DNA of 64,000 nt from an uncultured Alphaproteobacteria bacterium (GTDB lineage Bacteria > Pseudomonadota > Alphaproteobacteria > Rhizobiales > Beijerinckiaceae). Below, in pieces: positions 30,733-39,694 of this stretch (positions are counted from its first letter, which is position 1; every line of letters starts with the position of its first letter). The stretch lies in contig CALKHP010000015.1 of NCBI GenBank assembly GCA_937988775.1, forward strand, positions 81,238-145,237. The letters run 5' to 3'. The position numbers were made by a program, and so were the translations under genes. The notes under the pieces are model-generated. The model was not told where the DNA came from and ran no database searches. It saw only the letters and a list, made by a program, of their open reading frames with translations.

Positions 30733-32070
30733 ATGACCATGCTCGTTCGTTTTGCGCCTTCGCCGACAGGCTATTTGCATATCGGCAACGCCCGTGTGGC
30801 GCTGTGGAACTATCTGCTGGCGCGCAGGGCCGGCGGGCGTTTCATCCTGCGGCTCGACGATACCGACCAGGAGCGCTCGCGGCCGGAATTCGCCGAGGCG
30901 ATCCGCGAGGATCTCGGCTGGCTCGGCATCGCGCCGGATGTGTTCGTGCGCCAGTCCGACCGGCTCGAGCGCTATGCGCTCGCCTTCGAGCGCCTGAAGG
31001 CGGCCGGCCACCTCTACCCGGCCTACGAGACACCGGAAGAGCTCGACCGCAAGCGCAAGCGCCAGCAGGCGCGGGGCCAGCCGCCGATCTATGACCGCAG
31101 CGCGCTCAAGCTGAGCGCCGACGAGCGCGCCAGTCTGGAGGCCGGGGGGCGCAAGCCGCATTGGCGCTTCAGGCTGTCGGGCCATACCGTACGCTGGGAC
31201 GATGCCGTGCGCGGCCCGGCGCATATCGAGACGGCGGCGCTGTCCGATCCGGTTCTGGTGCGCGCCGATGGCACCGTGCTCTACACCTTCGCCTCGGTGG
31301 TCGATGATGTCGATATGGCCGTCACGCATGTACTGCGTGGCGAGGACCATGTCGCCAACACGGCGGTGCAGATCGAGTTATTCGCGGCGCTTGGCGCCGG
31401 ATCGCCGATTTTCGGCCATCTCAACCTGATCGCGGCCGCCGATGGCACGGAAATGTCGAAGCGCACCGGCAGCCTGTCGATCCGCTCGTTCCGCGCCGAT
31501 GGCATCGCGCCGATGGCGGTGGCGAGCGTCGCCGTGCTGACCGGCACCTCCGAGCCGCTGCATGCCGTCGCCTCGCTGGAAGAGTTGGCGCCGCTCGTCG
31601 ATCTGGCCAAGGTGTCGCGAGCGCTGACCAAGTTCGACCCAGCCGAGATCGTCCATCTTTCGGCCCGCCTGATCCATGACAAGCCTTTCGTGGAGGTTGC
31701 CGATGACCTCGCGGCGCTCGGCATCGCTGGTGCGACGGCCGAGCCGTTCTGGTACGCGGTGCGGGGCAACCTCACCCGCGTTGCCGAGGCGGCGGCGTGG
31801 TGGCCGGTCGTGGCGGGCATCATTACGCCGGTCGTCGAGGAGGCCGGTTTCCTGGCCCGCGCGGCCGAACTGCTGCCGCCCGAGCCATGGTCGCAGGAGA
31901 CGTGGCACGCCTGGACCGAAGCCGTGAAGCAGGCGAGCGGCCGCAAGGGAAGGGCGCTCTACATGCCGCTGCGGCTCGCGCTCACAGGCCGCGCCGAGGG
32001 GCCGGAACTCAAGCTGCTGCTGCCGCTGATCGGCCGCGCGCGCGCGCTGGCGCGGCTCGCGGCCGTGTAG
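30733..32070 (+). CDS. gltX: Glutamyl-tRNA synthetase, second-type (GltX2-like)
   Basis: Class I aminoacyl-tRNA synthetase that charges tRNA-Glu (and in many bacteria tRNA-Gln) with glutamate. The 445-aa chain has the HIGN signature at residues 16-19 (SPTGYLHIGNARVALWN), the RLDDTDQERSR motif and the EMSKRTGSL form of the KMSKS loop. Alphaproteobacteria often carry two GltX proteins; this shorter form with the EMSKRTG loop fits the second type. No gatCAB gene is seen here. The assignment to GluRS rather than GluQRS is clear from the anticodon-binding C-terminal half (residues about 310-445). The gene lies on its own. Confidence 0.92.
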   Translation: MTMLVRFAPSPTGYLHIGNARVALWNYLLARRAGGRFILRLDDTDQERSRPEFAEAIREDLGWLGIAPDVFVRQSDRLERYALAFERLKAAGHLYPAYETPEELDRKRKRQQARGQPPIYDRSALKLSADERASLEAGGRKPHWRFRLSGHTVRWDDAVRGPAHIETAALSDPVLVRADGTVLYTFASVVDDVDMAVTHVLRGEDHVANTAVQIELFAALGAGSPIFGHLNLIAAADGTEMSKRTGSLSIRSFRADGIAPMAVASVAVLTGTSEPLHAVASLEELAPLVDLAKVSRALTKFDPAEIVHLSARLIHDKPFVEVADDLAALGIAGATAEPFWYAVRGNLTRVAEAAAWWPVVAGIITPVVEEAGFLARAAELLPPEPWSQETWHAWTEAVKQASGRKGRALYMPLRLALTGRAEGPELKLLLPLIGRARALARLAAV

Positions 32071-32141
32071 GGCACGCGAGAGGCGCCTTGTTGCCATAAA
32101 CCTTATGAGCAGGCGCGGCACGGCGCCCGGCGATCCGAGGC

Positions 32142-33179
32142 TCAGCGCCGCAACGTCGGCGAGATGACGCGCACGCCTGAGCGGCCGGTCGGCGCGGCCG
32201 CTTCTTCGTCGGGGGCGAGGTCGAGGGCGGCATCGTCATCATCGAGGTCGGGGGTGATCGGCGCGGCGGCTCTTCGGCCGGCCTTTGGCGTCACCGGGCG
32301 CGCCATCATTTGCGACTGTTCCGGCGTCACGACGGCATCGCTGTGGCGTCCGCCATCCAGCAACTGCTCCGCCGGCTTCAGCAGCGCCGCCCAGCTTTCC
32401 CCCGGTGCCTTGCAGGTGCAATCGGGCGAGATGCTCTTGCGGTATTGCAGCGCGCTTGGCAGGGCGGTGTAGTTCTGGCCGCTATTGCTGACTGCGCCCT
32501 CGATCTCGCCGCCGGGGGCCATGAAATATACTTCGGCCTTTGCCTCCGGGCAGAGCGCCTGGCACAGTTGATCGCCCTCGGCTCGCGCACGGCCGGTGCC
32601 GATATCGAGCGGGAAGTAATAGCCGTCGCAGGTCCGCACGCAGACTGGCTTCGAGCCGCCGCGCGCGGTTGCGCCGTTGCTGATATCCCCGCCGCCGCGC
32701 ATAGCACCGTCGGGCGTCACTTCGAGCGTCTCGGGGCCGCTGTTGCCGCCGAACAGCGATTCGAACAGACCGCGCTGCTGGGGCGGCGCGCCGGCGCAGC
32801 CGTAGCTTTGCAAGGCGGCCTGCAACTGGTCCCGGCGCTGGCGCGTGGCATAGGGGTTCGCGCCGCTCGCCGCGAGCGCTTCCTGCGCGCGTTGCAGGCG
32901 GACGGAGAGCGGACGGCATTGCGGCGGGGGCGGCGATCCGAAAATCAGGAACTGGCGCTGGTCGCAGCCGATCGAACTCATGTAGCGCGACAGCCGCTCG
33001 ACCTCGGCGCGCGCGCGGGCTGCCTGCCGCGCATTCTGCCCGCCACGGTCGAGGGTCGCCAGTTCGGCGCGGATCGCGCGGCAGGCATCGCCCTGGGCCT
33101 GGGCCGGCACCGCCATGGCGCCGCACGCCAGCATCAGCAGCACCGGACCGGCTTTGCGGATGTATCGGGAGAACAGCAT
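32142..33179 (-). CDS. DUF2865 domain-containing secreted protein
   Basis: 345-aa exported protein. Signal peptide about residues 1-29 (LLMLACGAMAVPAQAQ). The DUF2865 region follows: an N-terminal helical part (RAIRAELATLDRGGQNARQAARARAEVERLSRYMSS), then a cysteine-rich core with CVRTCDGYYFPLDIGTGRARAEGDQLCQALCPEAKAEVYFMAPGGEIEGAVS. The C-terminal 60 residues are acidic (PDLDDDDAALDLAPDEEAAAP) and vary in the family. The function is unknown. The ATG at 33179 gives a correct signal peptide; the longer in-frame start at 33302 would overlap the dctP-like gene, and the region between belongs to the intergenic space. Confidence 0.85.
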   Translation of the reverse strand: MLFSRYIRKAGPVLLMLACGAMAVPAQAQGDACRAIRAELATLDRGGQNARQAARARAEVERLSRYMSSIGCDQRQFLIFGSPPPPQCRPLSVRLQRAQEALAASGANPYATRQRRDQLQAALQSYGCAGAPPQQRGLFESLFGGNSGPETLEVTPDGAMRGGGDISNGATARGGSKPVCVRTCDGYYFPLDIGTGRARAEGDQLCQALCPEAKAEVYFMAPGGEIEGAVSNSGQNYTALPSALQYRKSISPDCTCKAPGESWAALLKPAEQLLDGGRHSDAVVTPEQSQMMARPVTPKAGRRAAAPITPDLDDDDAALDLAPDEEAAAPTGRSGVRVISPTLRR

Positions 33180-33294
33180 CGACAACCCTTGGCGCGTCGG
33201 CCCGCCGCGCAATCGGGCGCGACCTGCCAGCCTTGGGCAAGGATCATGGCCAAATTGGCGCGCAGCCGACGGCGCTTTCGTCGCGGGCAGCGAA

Positions 33295-34383
33295 TCAGCC
33301 ACGCAGCAGCCGGATCATCAGGTTGTCGTAGGAGAAATCGCCGATCTGCCACCACAGATACTGCTCGTCGCGATAGGCCATGTAGGATTCGAGCGTCTTC
33401 TTGAACAGCGGATTGGTGGCGGCGATTTCGGCATAGTAGTCGTTGGCGGCCTTGTAGGCGGCGACCACGGTATCGGCCGGGAAGGGGCGCAATTCAGTGC
33501 CCTTGCCGACAAGGCGCTTGAGGGCGGGCGCGTTGACGCTGTCGTATTTCGCCAGCATCCAGTTATTCGCGGCTTCCGATGCGTTGCGCACGATGGCTTG
33601 ATAGTATTTCGGCAGGCTGTTCCATTTTTCGCTGTTGACGCAGAGATGCAGCATGGCGCCGCCCTCCCACCAGCCGGGATAGTAATAATATTTCGCGACC
33701 TGGCTGAGGCCGAGCTTCTCGTCGTCATAGGGGCCGACGAACTCCGCCGCGTCGATGGTGCCGCGCTCGAGCGCCGGATAGACGTCGCCGGGCGCGATCT
33801 GCGTCGGCACGACGCCGAGCTTGGCGAGCACCGCGCCGCCCATGCCGCCGACGCGGAATTTCAGCCCCTTGAAATCCTCGACCGTCTTGATCTCCTTGCG
33901 GAACCAGCCGCCCATCTGGGTGCCGGAATTGCCGCAGGCGAAGGCGATGGCGTTGAAGCGGGCGAGCCCCTCGTTGATCAGGTCGGCGCCGCCCTGAAAG
34001 TGCCACCAGCTATGTTGCAAGCGGGCATTGAGCCCGAACGGCACGCCGGTGCCGAAGCCGAGCGTCGGCTCCTTGCCGATGTAGAAATACACTGGCGTAT
34101 GCGCCATCTCGACCGTGCCGTTGCTGACGGCATCGAGCGCCTGCAGGCCGGGAACGATCTCACCGGCGGCGAAGGATTCGATCTGGAACTTGTTGTCGCT
34201 CGCTTCCGCGACGTATTTCGCGAAGGTCTGGGCGGTGCCGTAAATGGTATCCAGCGTCTTGGGGAAACTGGAGGTGATGCGCCATTTCAGCGTGGGAGCG
34301 GCCTGCGCGATCGCCGGGCTGGCGATGGTGGTGCCGGCAAGGCCGGCGACGGCCGCGCCCTTCAACAGTTCTCGTCTTTTCAT
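33295..34383 (-). CDS. TRAP transporter solute-binding protein, DctP/TakP type
   Basis: Periplasmic binding protein of 362 aa. The N-terminus MKRRELLKGAAVAGLAGTTI carries a twin-arginine (RRxLLK) export signal with cleavage near SPAIAQA, so it is probably exported folded. The mature chain shows the DctP fold, including PGDVYPALERGTIDAAEFVG, GPYDDEKLGLSQV and KYYYYPGWWEGG, and the C-terminal helix ending MIRLLRG. It is closely similar to the truncated gene at 1-530. No TRAP permease lies next to it; the dctQM operon at 3.0-5.7 kb is 28 kb away. It may therefore use that permease or another outside the window. Substrate inferred to be a carboxylate. Confidence 0.92.
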   Translation of the reverse strand: MKRRELLKGAAVAGLAGTTIASPAIAQAAPTLKWRITSSFPKTLDTIYGTAQTFAKYVAEASDNKFQIESFAAGEIVPGLQALDAVSNGTVEMAHTPVYFYIGKEPTLGFGTGVPFGLNARLQHSWWHFQGGADLINEGLARFNAIAFACGNSGTQMGGWFRKEIKTVEDFKGLKFRVGGMGGAVLAKLGVVPTQIAPGDVYPALERGTIDAAEFVGPYDDEKLGLSQVAKYYYYPGWWEGGAMLHLCVNSEKWNSLPKYYQAIVRNASEAANNWMLAKYDSVNAPALKRLVGKGTELRPFPADTVVAAYKAANDYYAEIAATNPLFKKTLESYMAYRDEQYLWWQIGDFSYDNLMIRLLRG

Positions 34384-34568
34384 GGCAGGCTCCCTGACCG
34401 TGCGCCGATGGAATGCGCTGGCAACAGTTGCGGCAGGTCGCCGGCAAGATCAACCCAAGCACGCGCGGTTTCCACGCTCTTCGGACGCTATTCGTCTAGA
34501 AGCGGGGTTGTGGTTGTGCTGCGCTCTTTCCATGTTCAGGGACTGTGAGCTTGCGAGGAGTTTTCCTG

Positions 34569-35084
34569 ATGGGTCGGACAATTGCGGTTTGCGCGGCGCT
34601 GATGCTGCTGCTGGTCAGCGCGGGCACGGCGGCGCGGGCGGACGATGTCGAGTTGATCTTCAGGAAATCGACCGTGTGGAAGTTCCTGACGCCGGATGAC
34701 AAGCTCGCCACCTACGCCATCGACGATCCGGAAGTGGCGGGCGTGACGTGCTACTTCACCGTGCCGGAAAAGGGCGGCCTGTCGGGCGCGCTTGGGCTCG
34801 CCGAGCAGCGCTCCGAGATTTCGCTGGCCTGCCGTCAGGTCGCGCCGATCAAGTTCAAGGGCAAGGTCGATCAGGGCGACGTGGTGCTGCGCCAGTCGCG
34901 CTCGCTGTTCTTCAAGCGCATGCAGATCGTGCGCGGCTGCGACGCCAAGCGCAACGTGCTGGTCTATGTCGTCTATTCCGACAAGCTGATCGACGGCAGC
35001 CCGCAGAACTCGACCTCGACCGTGCCGGTGATGCCGTGGGGCGCGGCGGCCGATATCCAGCGTTGCGGTGATTTCATCAAATAG
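34569..35084 (+). CDS. creA: CreA family protein
   Basis: Exported 171-aa protein of the CreA family (DUF-type, function unknown; in E. coli the gene precedes creBCD). A signal peptide (MGRTIAVCAALMLLLVSAGTAARA) is followed by the family's WKFLTPDDKLATYAIDDPEVAGVTCYF, SEISLACRQV, and RSLFFKRMQIVRGCD segments. The cysteines may form disulfides in the periplasm. The ATG at 34569 has AGGAG about ten bases upstream; a GTG at 34545 is in frame but less likely. It diverges from the TRAP binding-protein gene. Confidence 0.9.
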   Translation: MGRTIAVCAALMLLLVSAGTAARADDVELIFRKSTVWKFLTPDDKLATYAIDDPEVAGVTCYFTVPEKGGLSGALGLAEQRSEISLACRQVAPIKFKGKVDQGDVVLRQSRSLFFKRMQIVRGCDAKRNVLVYVVYSDKLIDGSPQNSTSTVPVMPWGAAADIQRCGDFIK

Positions 35085-35090
35085 CGCGGG

Positions 35091-35390
35091 TTATTCACCG
35101 CAATTGATGACGAATGCCTGCTGTTGCGGCGCCAGTTGCGAGGTGGAGGCCGTGATCTCCTCGGCGGCCGCCTTGTGGAAATCGAGAGAGGCGGAAAAGC
35201 CGCGCGACTCGCACAAGGCGTCGGCCACGACCTTGCCGCATGGCATGCCTTCGGCGAGGCAGGCGCTGGTGCCATAGCCGTCATCGCCGCCGATCAGCAA
35301 TGTGTGGGAGAGTTCGGCCCGCGCGGGCAGGGCGACAAGAAGAACGGCGGCCGAGAAACACGCGACACGCGACATTGTGCACAGGGACAT
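35091..35390 (-). CDS. Small secreted protein, unknown
   Basis: Protein of about 99 aa with a probable signal peptide (CFSAAVLLVALPARAEL). The mature part contains four cysteines (ACLAEGMPCGKVVADALCESRG and FVINCGE), which could form two disulfides. I do not recognise a family. The start is unsure: ATG at 35390 (MSLCTMSRV) or 35375 (MSRVAC) both give a workable signal peptide and neither has a strong ribosome-binding site. It converges with creA 7 bp away. Confidence 0.65.
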   Translation of the reverse strand: MSLCTMSRVACFSAAVLLVALPARAELSHTLLIGGDDGYGTSACLAEGMPCGKVVADALCESRGFSASLDFHKAAAEEITASTSQLAPQQQAFVINCGE

Positions 35391-35688
35391 CTGGGAAGAC
35401 TCGAGGGGCTTCAGTAGAACCGTGCCCATAGCCTGCGGCGTCATGGTGAAGGAAGTGCTAAGATGATCGCCGAATTCCTGACATGGTGAGTGTCGCCTTA
35501 AAGTGTCACTTGACGCCCGGCCGGCGATGCGGCATTTGCCGTTTCATGACGACGCAGGTTTCGGGCATTATCCGGATCATCAGCATTTGCGGCTAGCGTA
35601 AAGCGCTGGCCGGATGCCGTCTGTTTTCATTTGAAAAGACAACGCGACTCCCCGGCCGGCGGCATTGCGCACGCATGGGAAGAGACGC

Positions 35689-37095
35689 ATGGCAGAGACG
35701 TTCAAGGGCCTCAGGCTGCACAACACGCTGACGCGGACGAAGGAGGATTTCGTTCCGCTCGACGACGATCATGTGCGCCTCTACGTCTGCGGTCCGACGG
35801 TGTACGACTTCGCCCATATCGGCAATGCGCGCCCGGTCATCGTGTTCGACGTGCTGTTCCGGCTGCTGCGCCACCTTTATGGGCCTGAGCATGTCACCTA
35901 TGTCCGCAACGTCACCGACGTCGACGACAAGATCAACAAGCGCGCTTTCGAGCGCTGGACGCGGCAGCGTCCGCTCACCGCCGAGATCCGCGCGCTGACC
36001 GACGATACGCTGCGGCAGTTCCACGCCGATGTCGATGCGCTCGGCGTGTTGCGGCCGACGCATGAGCCGCGCGCCACCGACTTCATCGCGCGCGGCGATG
36101 GCACGCTCGATATGATCGCGGTGATCGCGCGCCTGGTCGAGAAAGGGCACGCCTATGAGGCCGAGGGCCATGTGCTGTTCCACGTGCCTTCGATGCCGAA
36201 TTACGGCGAGTTGTCGCGCCGCCCGACGGACGACCTGATCGCAGGCGCCCGCGTCGAGGTCGCGCCCTACAAGCGCGATCCGATGGATTTCGTGTTGTGG
36301 AAGCCGTCGGACCGTGACACCGAGCCCGGCTGGGACAGCCCGTGGGGCTATGGCCGGCCCGGCTGGCACATCGAATGCTCGGCGATGTCCGGCAATCTGC
36401 TCGGCGAGGTCTTCGACATCCATGCCGGCGGGCTCGACCTGATCTTCCCGCATCACGAGAACGAAATCGCCCAGACCTGCTGCATGACCGGCCTGCCGCG
36501 CATGGCGAATTACTGGCTCCATAACGGGTTTTTGCAGGTGGAAGGCGAGAAGATGTCGAAATCGCTCGGCAACTTCCGCACCATCCGCGAGGTGCTGGAT
36601 GATTGGCCGGGCGAGGTCATCCGCCTCAACATGCTCAAGACGCATTACCGCCAGCCGATCGACTGGACGCTGAAGGGGCTGGAGGAAAGCGAAAAGGCGC
36701 TCGACGGCTGGTATCGCCGCGCGGGCGATATGTCGGCCGCCGGCAGCCTCGATGCGGACGTGCTCGACGCGCTGGCCGACGACCTCAACACGCCGCTCGC
36801 CATCGCCAGGCTGCACCAGATCGAGACGCCTGAGACGCTGAAGGCGTCCGCCGGGCTGATGGGCTTCCTGCCCGAGACCGCCAGCGCACGCGAGGCCGGA
36901 CGCACGGCCAGGGCCGGCATCGATATGGCGGCCGTCGAGGCGCTGGTTGCGGCCAGCACCGCGGCGCGCGCCGCGAAGAACTGGGCCGAGAGCGATCGCC
37001 TGCGCGACGAGCTTGCCGGCATGGGCATCCAACTCAAGCAGGGCAAGGACCCGGCAACCGGCCAGCCCGTGACGACCTGGGAGGTGAAGCGGTGA
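35689..37095 (+). CDS. cysS: Cysteinyl-tRNA synthetase
   Basis: Class I aminoacyl-tRNA synthetase of 468 aa, specific for cysteine. The first zinc-binding cysteine is C34 in VRLYVCGPTVYDFAHIGNAR, which also holds the HIGN motif. Further zinc ligands lie in HIECSAMSGNLLG and in FPHHENEIAQTC, and the second active-site loop is EKMSKSLGN. The ATG at 35689 (MAETFKGL) has GGAAGAG upstream; an in-frame ATG at 35665 adds eight atypical residues. The stop overlaps the GTG start of the GNAT gene by four bases (GTGA), and cimA follows, so the three are a translationally coupled operon. Confidence 0.97.
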   Translation: MAETFKGLRLHNTLTRTKEDFVPLDDDHVRLYVCGPTVYDFAHIGNARPVIVFDVLFRLLRHLYGPEHVTYVRNVTDVDDKINKRAFERWTRQRPLTAEIRALTDDTLRQFHADVDALGVLRPTHEPRATDFIARGDGTLDMIAVIARLVEKGHAYEAEGHVLFHVPSMPNYGELSRRPTDDLIAGARVEVAPYKRDPMDFVLWKPSDRDTEPGWDSPWGYGRPGWHIECSAMSGNLLGEVFDIHAGGLDLIFPHHENEIAQTCCMTGLPRMANYWLHNGFLQVEGEKMSKSLGNFRTIREVLDDWPGEVIRLNMLKTHYRQPIDWTLKGLEESEKALDGWYRRAGDMSAAGSLDADVLDALADDLNTPLAIARLHQIETPETLKASAGLMGFLPETASAREAGRTARAGIDMAAVEALVAASTAARAAKNWAESDRLRDELAGMGIQLKQGKDPATGQPVTTWEVKR

Positions 37096-37583
37096 CCACC
37101 TACAAGCTTCGCCCCTACCTGCCGCGCGATGTGCCGGCGCTGGCCGCGATCTTCCAGGATGCAGTCGAGGAGTTGGCGGCTGACGATTATGACGCTGATC
37201 AGCGCGCCGCCTGGGCCACGGCGGTCGCTGATGAGGAGGCGTTCGCCGCCCATCTCGCCACGTTGCTGACGCTGGTCGTCGAGGCTGACGGCGTGCCGGC
37301 CGGCTTCGCCGCGCTCGAGGATAACGCGATGATCGGCCTGCTCTACGTGCATCCGCGCCACGCCCGCAAAGGCGTCGCGACGACGCTGTGCGATGCGCTG
37401 GAGAAGCTTGCCGCCGCGCGCGGCGCCAAGACGATCACCACCGACGCCAGCGACACGGCCCAGCCCTTCTTCGCCGGGCGCGGCTATCAACCGATGCGGC
37501 GCAACACTGTGATCCGCGACGGGCATTGGCTCGGCAATACCACCATGCAGAAAACGCTGCAGCCTCAAGGCGACGCATCATGA
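37092..37583 (+). CDS. GNAT-family N-acetyltransferase
   Basis: Acetyl-CoA-dependent transferase of 163 aa. The GNAT core is visible in LRPYLPRDVPALAAIFQDAV (strand 1 and helix 1), IGLLYVHPRHARKGVATTLCDALE (strand 4 and the acetyl-CoA loop, with the RxxGxA-like HARKGVA) and PFFAGRGYQPMRRN (C-terminal part). The acceptor substrate is not identifiable from sequence. Start GTG at 37092 overlaps the cysS stop (GTGA), and its own stop overlaps cimA (ATGA), so it is the middle gene of a tightly coupled trio. Confidence 0.88.
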   Translation: MTTYKLRPYLPRDVPALAAIFQDAVEELAADDYDADQRAAWATAVADEEAFAAHLATLLTLVVEADGVPAGFAALEDNAMIGLLYVHPRHARKGVATTLCDALEKLAAARGAKTITTDASDTAQPFFAGRGYQPMRRNTVIRDGHWLGNTTMQKTLQPQGDAS

Positions 37584-39169
37584 AACAGCGGGTCTATCTG
37601 TTCGACACCACCTTGCGCGACGGCGCCCAGACCACGGGCGTCGATTTCTCGCTCGCCGACAAGCAGGCGGTGGCGAAGCTGCTCGACCGGCTCGGCATCG
37701 ACTATATCGAAGGCGGCTATCCCGGTGCCAATCCGCTCGACACCGAGTTTTTCGCGCATAGGCCCGAGCTTGCCAACCGCTTCGTCGCCTTCGGCATGAC
37801 CAAGCGCGCCGGTATCTCGGCCTCGAACGATCCGGGCCTTGTCGGCACGCTTGCGGCGGATGCCGACGCGGTTACCTTCGTCGCCAAGGCGTGGGACTTT
37901 CACGTCCACACCGCGCTCGGCTGCACGCTTGAGGAGAACCTCGCCGGCATTCGCGAGAGCATCGCGGCCGTGGTGGCGCAGGGGCGCGAGGCGATGCTCG
38001 ATTGCGAGCATTTCTTCGACGGCTACAAGGCCAATGCCGCTTATGCGCTCGCCTGCGCCCGTACCGCCCACGAGGCCGGCGCGCGCTGGGTCGTGCTGTG
38101 CGACACCAATGGCGGCACGCTGCCCGACGAGATCGAGCGTATCGTCGCCGAGGTTGCGAAGGTCGTGCCGGGCGATGCGCTTGGCATCCACGCCCATGAC
38201 GATACCGGCAACGCGGTCGCCAACTCGCTCGCGGCGCTCCGCGGCGGCGCGCGCCAGATCCAGGGCACGCTGAACGGCCTCGGCGAACGCTGCGGCAATG
38301 CCAATCTGATCACGCTGATCCCGACATTGAAGCTCAAGCCGGCACTGTCCGACTTGTATGAGATCGCCGTCACCGACGCGGCGATGGCGACGCTGACGCA
38401 GGTTTCGCGCGGTTTCGACGAGTTGCTGAACCGGCAGCCGCGCCGGCAGGCGCCCTATGTCGGGGCATCCGCCTTCGCGACCAAGGCCGGCATCCACGCC
38501 TCCGCCGTGATGAAGGACCCGCGCACTTACGAGCATGTGCCGCCCGAGAGCGTCGGTAACCTGCGCCAGTTGCTGGTCTCGACCCAGGCCGGCAAGTCGA
38601 ACGTGATCGCGGAACTGGAGCGGCTCGGCCTCAGAATCGAGAAAAGCGATCCACGCCTTGCCCGCCTGTTGGAGGCCGTCAAGGACAAGGAGGCGCAGGG
38701 CTATGCCTATGAGGGCGCCGACGCCTCATTCTTCCTGCTCGCCCAGAGCGTGCTCGGCCGCGTGCCGGATTATTTCACGGTGGCGCGCTTCCAGGTCAGT
38801 GTCGAGCGGCGCTACAATTCGAGCGGCGATCTGGTGACCTTCTCGGAGGCGACGGTGAAGATCATCGTCGACGGCCAGGAACTGATCTCGGCGGCCGAGG
38901 GTGATGGTCCGGTCAACGCGCTCGATCGCGCCTTGCGCAAGGATCTGGGCCGCTACCAGTGCCATATCGCGCAGTTGCGGCTCAGCGATTTCCGCGTGCG
39001 CATCTTCGAGGGCGGCACCGATGCCGTGACGCGCGTGCTGATCGAATCGACCGATGAAACCGGCGAAAGCTGGACCACGGTCGGCGTCAGCGCCAACATC
39101 ATCGACGCCTCGTTCCAGGCGCTGACCGATTCGATCGTCTACAAGCTGATGCGCGATGGCGTCGCCTGA
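37580..39169 (+). CDS. cimA: (R)-citramalate synthase
   Basis: Enzyme of 529 aa that condenses pyruvate and acetyl-CoA to citramalate, the entry to the threonine-independent isoleucine pathway. The HMGL-like catalytic barrel spans residues 1 to about 300 (LFDTTLRDGAQTTGVDFSLADK, HAHDDTGNAVANSLAALRGGARQIQGTLNGLGERCGNANL). The C-terminal regulatory LeuA-dimer domain starts about residue 400 (VSVERRYNSSGDLVTFSEATVKI). The length and the GAQTTGV variant distinguish CimA from LeuA (GEQSPG-type) and homocitrate synthase. ATG at 37580 overlaps the GNAT stop by four bases. Confidence 0.92.
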   Translation: MKQRVYLFDTTLRDGAQTTGVDFSLADKQAVAKLLDRLGIDYIEGGYPGANPLDTEFFAHRPELANRFVAFGMTKRAGISASNDPGLVGTLAADADAVTFVAKAWDFHVHTALGCTLEENLAGIRESIAAVVAQGREAMLDCEHFFDGYKANAAYALACARTAHEAGARWVVLCDTNGGTLPDEIERIVAEVAKVVPGDALGIHAHDDTGNAVANSLAALRGGARQIQGTLNGLGERCGNANLITLIPTLKLKPALSDLYEIAVTDAAMATLTQVSRGFDELLNRQPRRQAPYVGASAFATKAGIHASAVMKDPRTYEHVPPESVGNLRQLLVSTQAGKSNVIAELERLGLRIEKSDPRLARLLEAVKDKEAQGYAYEGADASFFLLAQSVLGRVPDYFTVARFQVSVERRYNSSGDLVTFSEATVKIIVDGQELISAAEGDGPVNALDRALRKDLGRYQCHIAQLRLSDFRVRIFEGGTDAVTRVLIESTDETGESWTTVGVSANIIDASFQALTDSIVYKLMRDGVA

Positions 39170-39199
39170 GGCGATCGTTCAAGTGGAGGCCGTAAGCCC

Positions 39200-39541
39200 A
39201 TGAAAATGTCCGCGATCCCGTTTTGCACCGTCGATTGGGCGGCGGTCGAGCCGACGCGGCACGAAGGCGAGGAAGGCCATGCTCTGTGGCGCACGCAACA
39301 GTTCGGGCCGCAGGACAACCGCATCCGCGTGCGCATGGTCGAATATTCGGCCGGCTACATCTCGGATCACTGGTGCTCCAAGGGCCATGTCCTGCTTTGC
39401 CTGGCGGGCGAGCTTGAGACGACGCTCGCCGATGGCCGCGTGTTCACCTTGAAGCCCGGCATGAGCTATCAGGTCGCCGACAACGCGGAAGCCCACCGCT
39501 CCCGCACTGCCGCCGGCGCGACGCTGTTCATCGTCGATTGA
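39200..39541 (+). CDS. DHCW-motif cupin protein
   Basis: 113-aa single-domain cupin of a family named after its DHCW motif, seen here in the ordering DHWCSKGH (about residues 56-63). The rest fits a small beta-barrel: GYISDHWCSKGHVLLCLAGELETTLADGR, then LKPGMSYQVADNAEAHRS. Family members are small metal-binding cytoplasmic proteins with no known reaction. The gene follows cimA by 30 bp on the same strand and could be the last gene of that operon. The ATG at 39200 has an AGTGGAGGCC sequence upstream. Confidence 0.88.
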   Translation: MKMSAIPFCTVDWAAVEPTRHEGEEGHALWRTQQFGPQDNRIRVRMVEYSAGYISDHWCSKGHVLLCLAGELETTLADGRVFTLKPGMSYQVADNAEAHRSRTAAGATLFIVD

Positions 39542-39588
39542 GGGCCGGCGTCAGGCTGTTGTTTTCGTGATGGCGCGCGTTCCCAGCA

Positions 39589-39623
39589 TCGGGATGGGCC
39601 GGACAAGCCGGCCCATGACCGTG
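39589..39623 (+). repeat. Family A palindromic repeat (GGGCCGG variant)
   Basis: CGGGATGGGCCGGACAAGCC continues as GGCCCATGACCGTGG. It lies between the DHCW cupin and a convergent gene. Confidence 0.75.
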
Positions 39624-39694
39624 GAGTGGATGACACTTCGGAAGGGCTTCCCGCCACCAGCGTCACGTGTAGGTCTGCGTGCTGGCGCGCGCCG

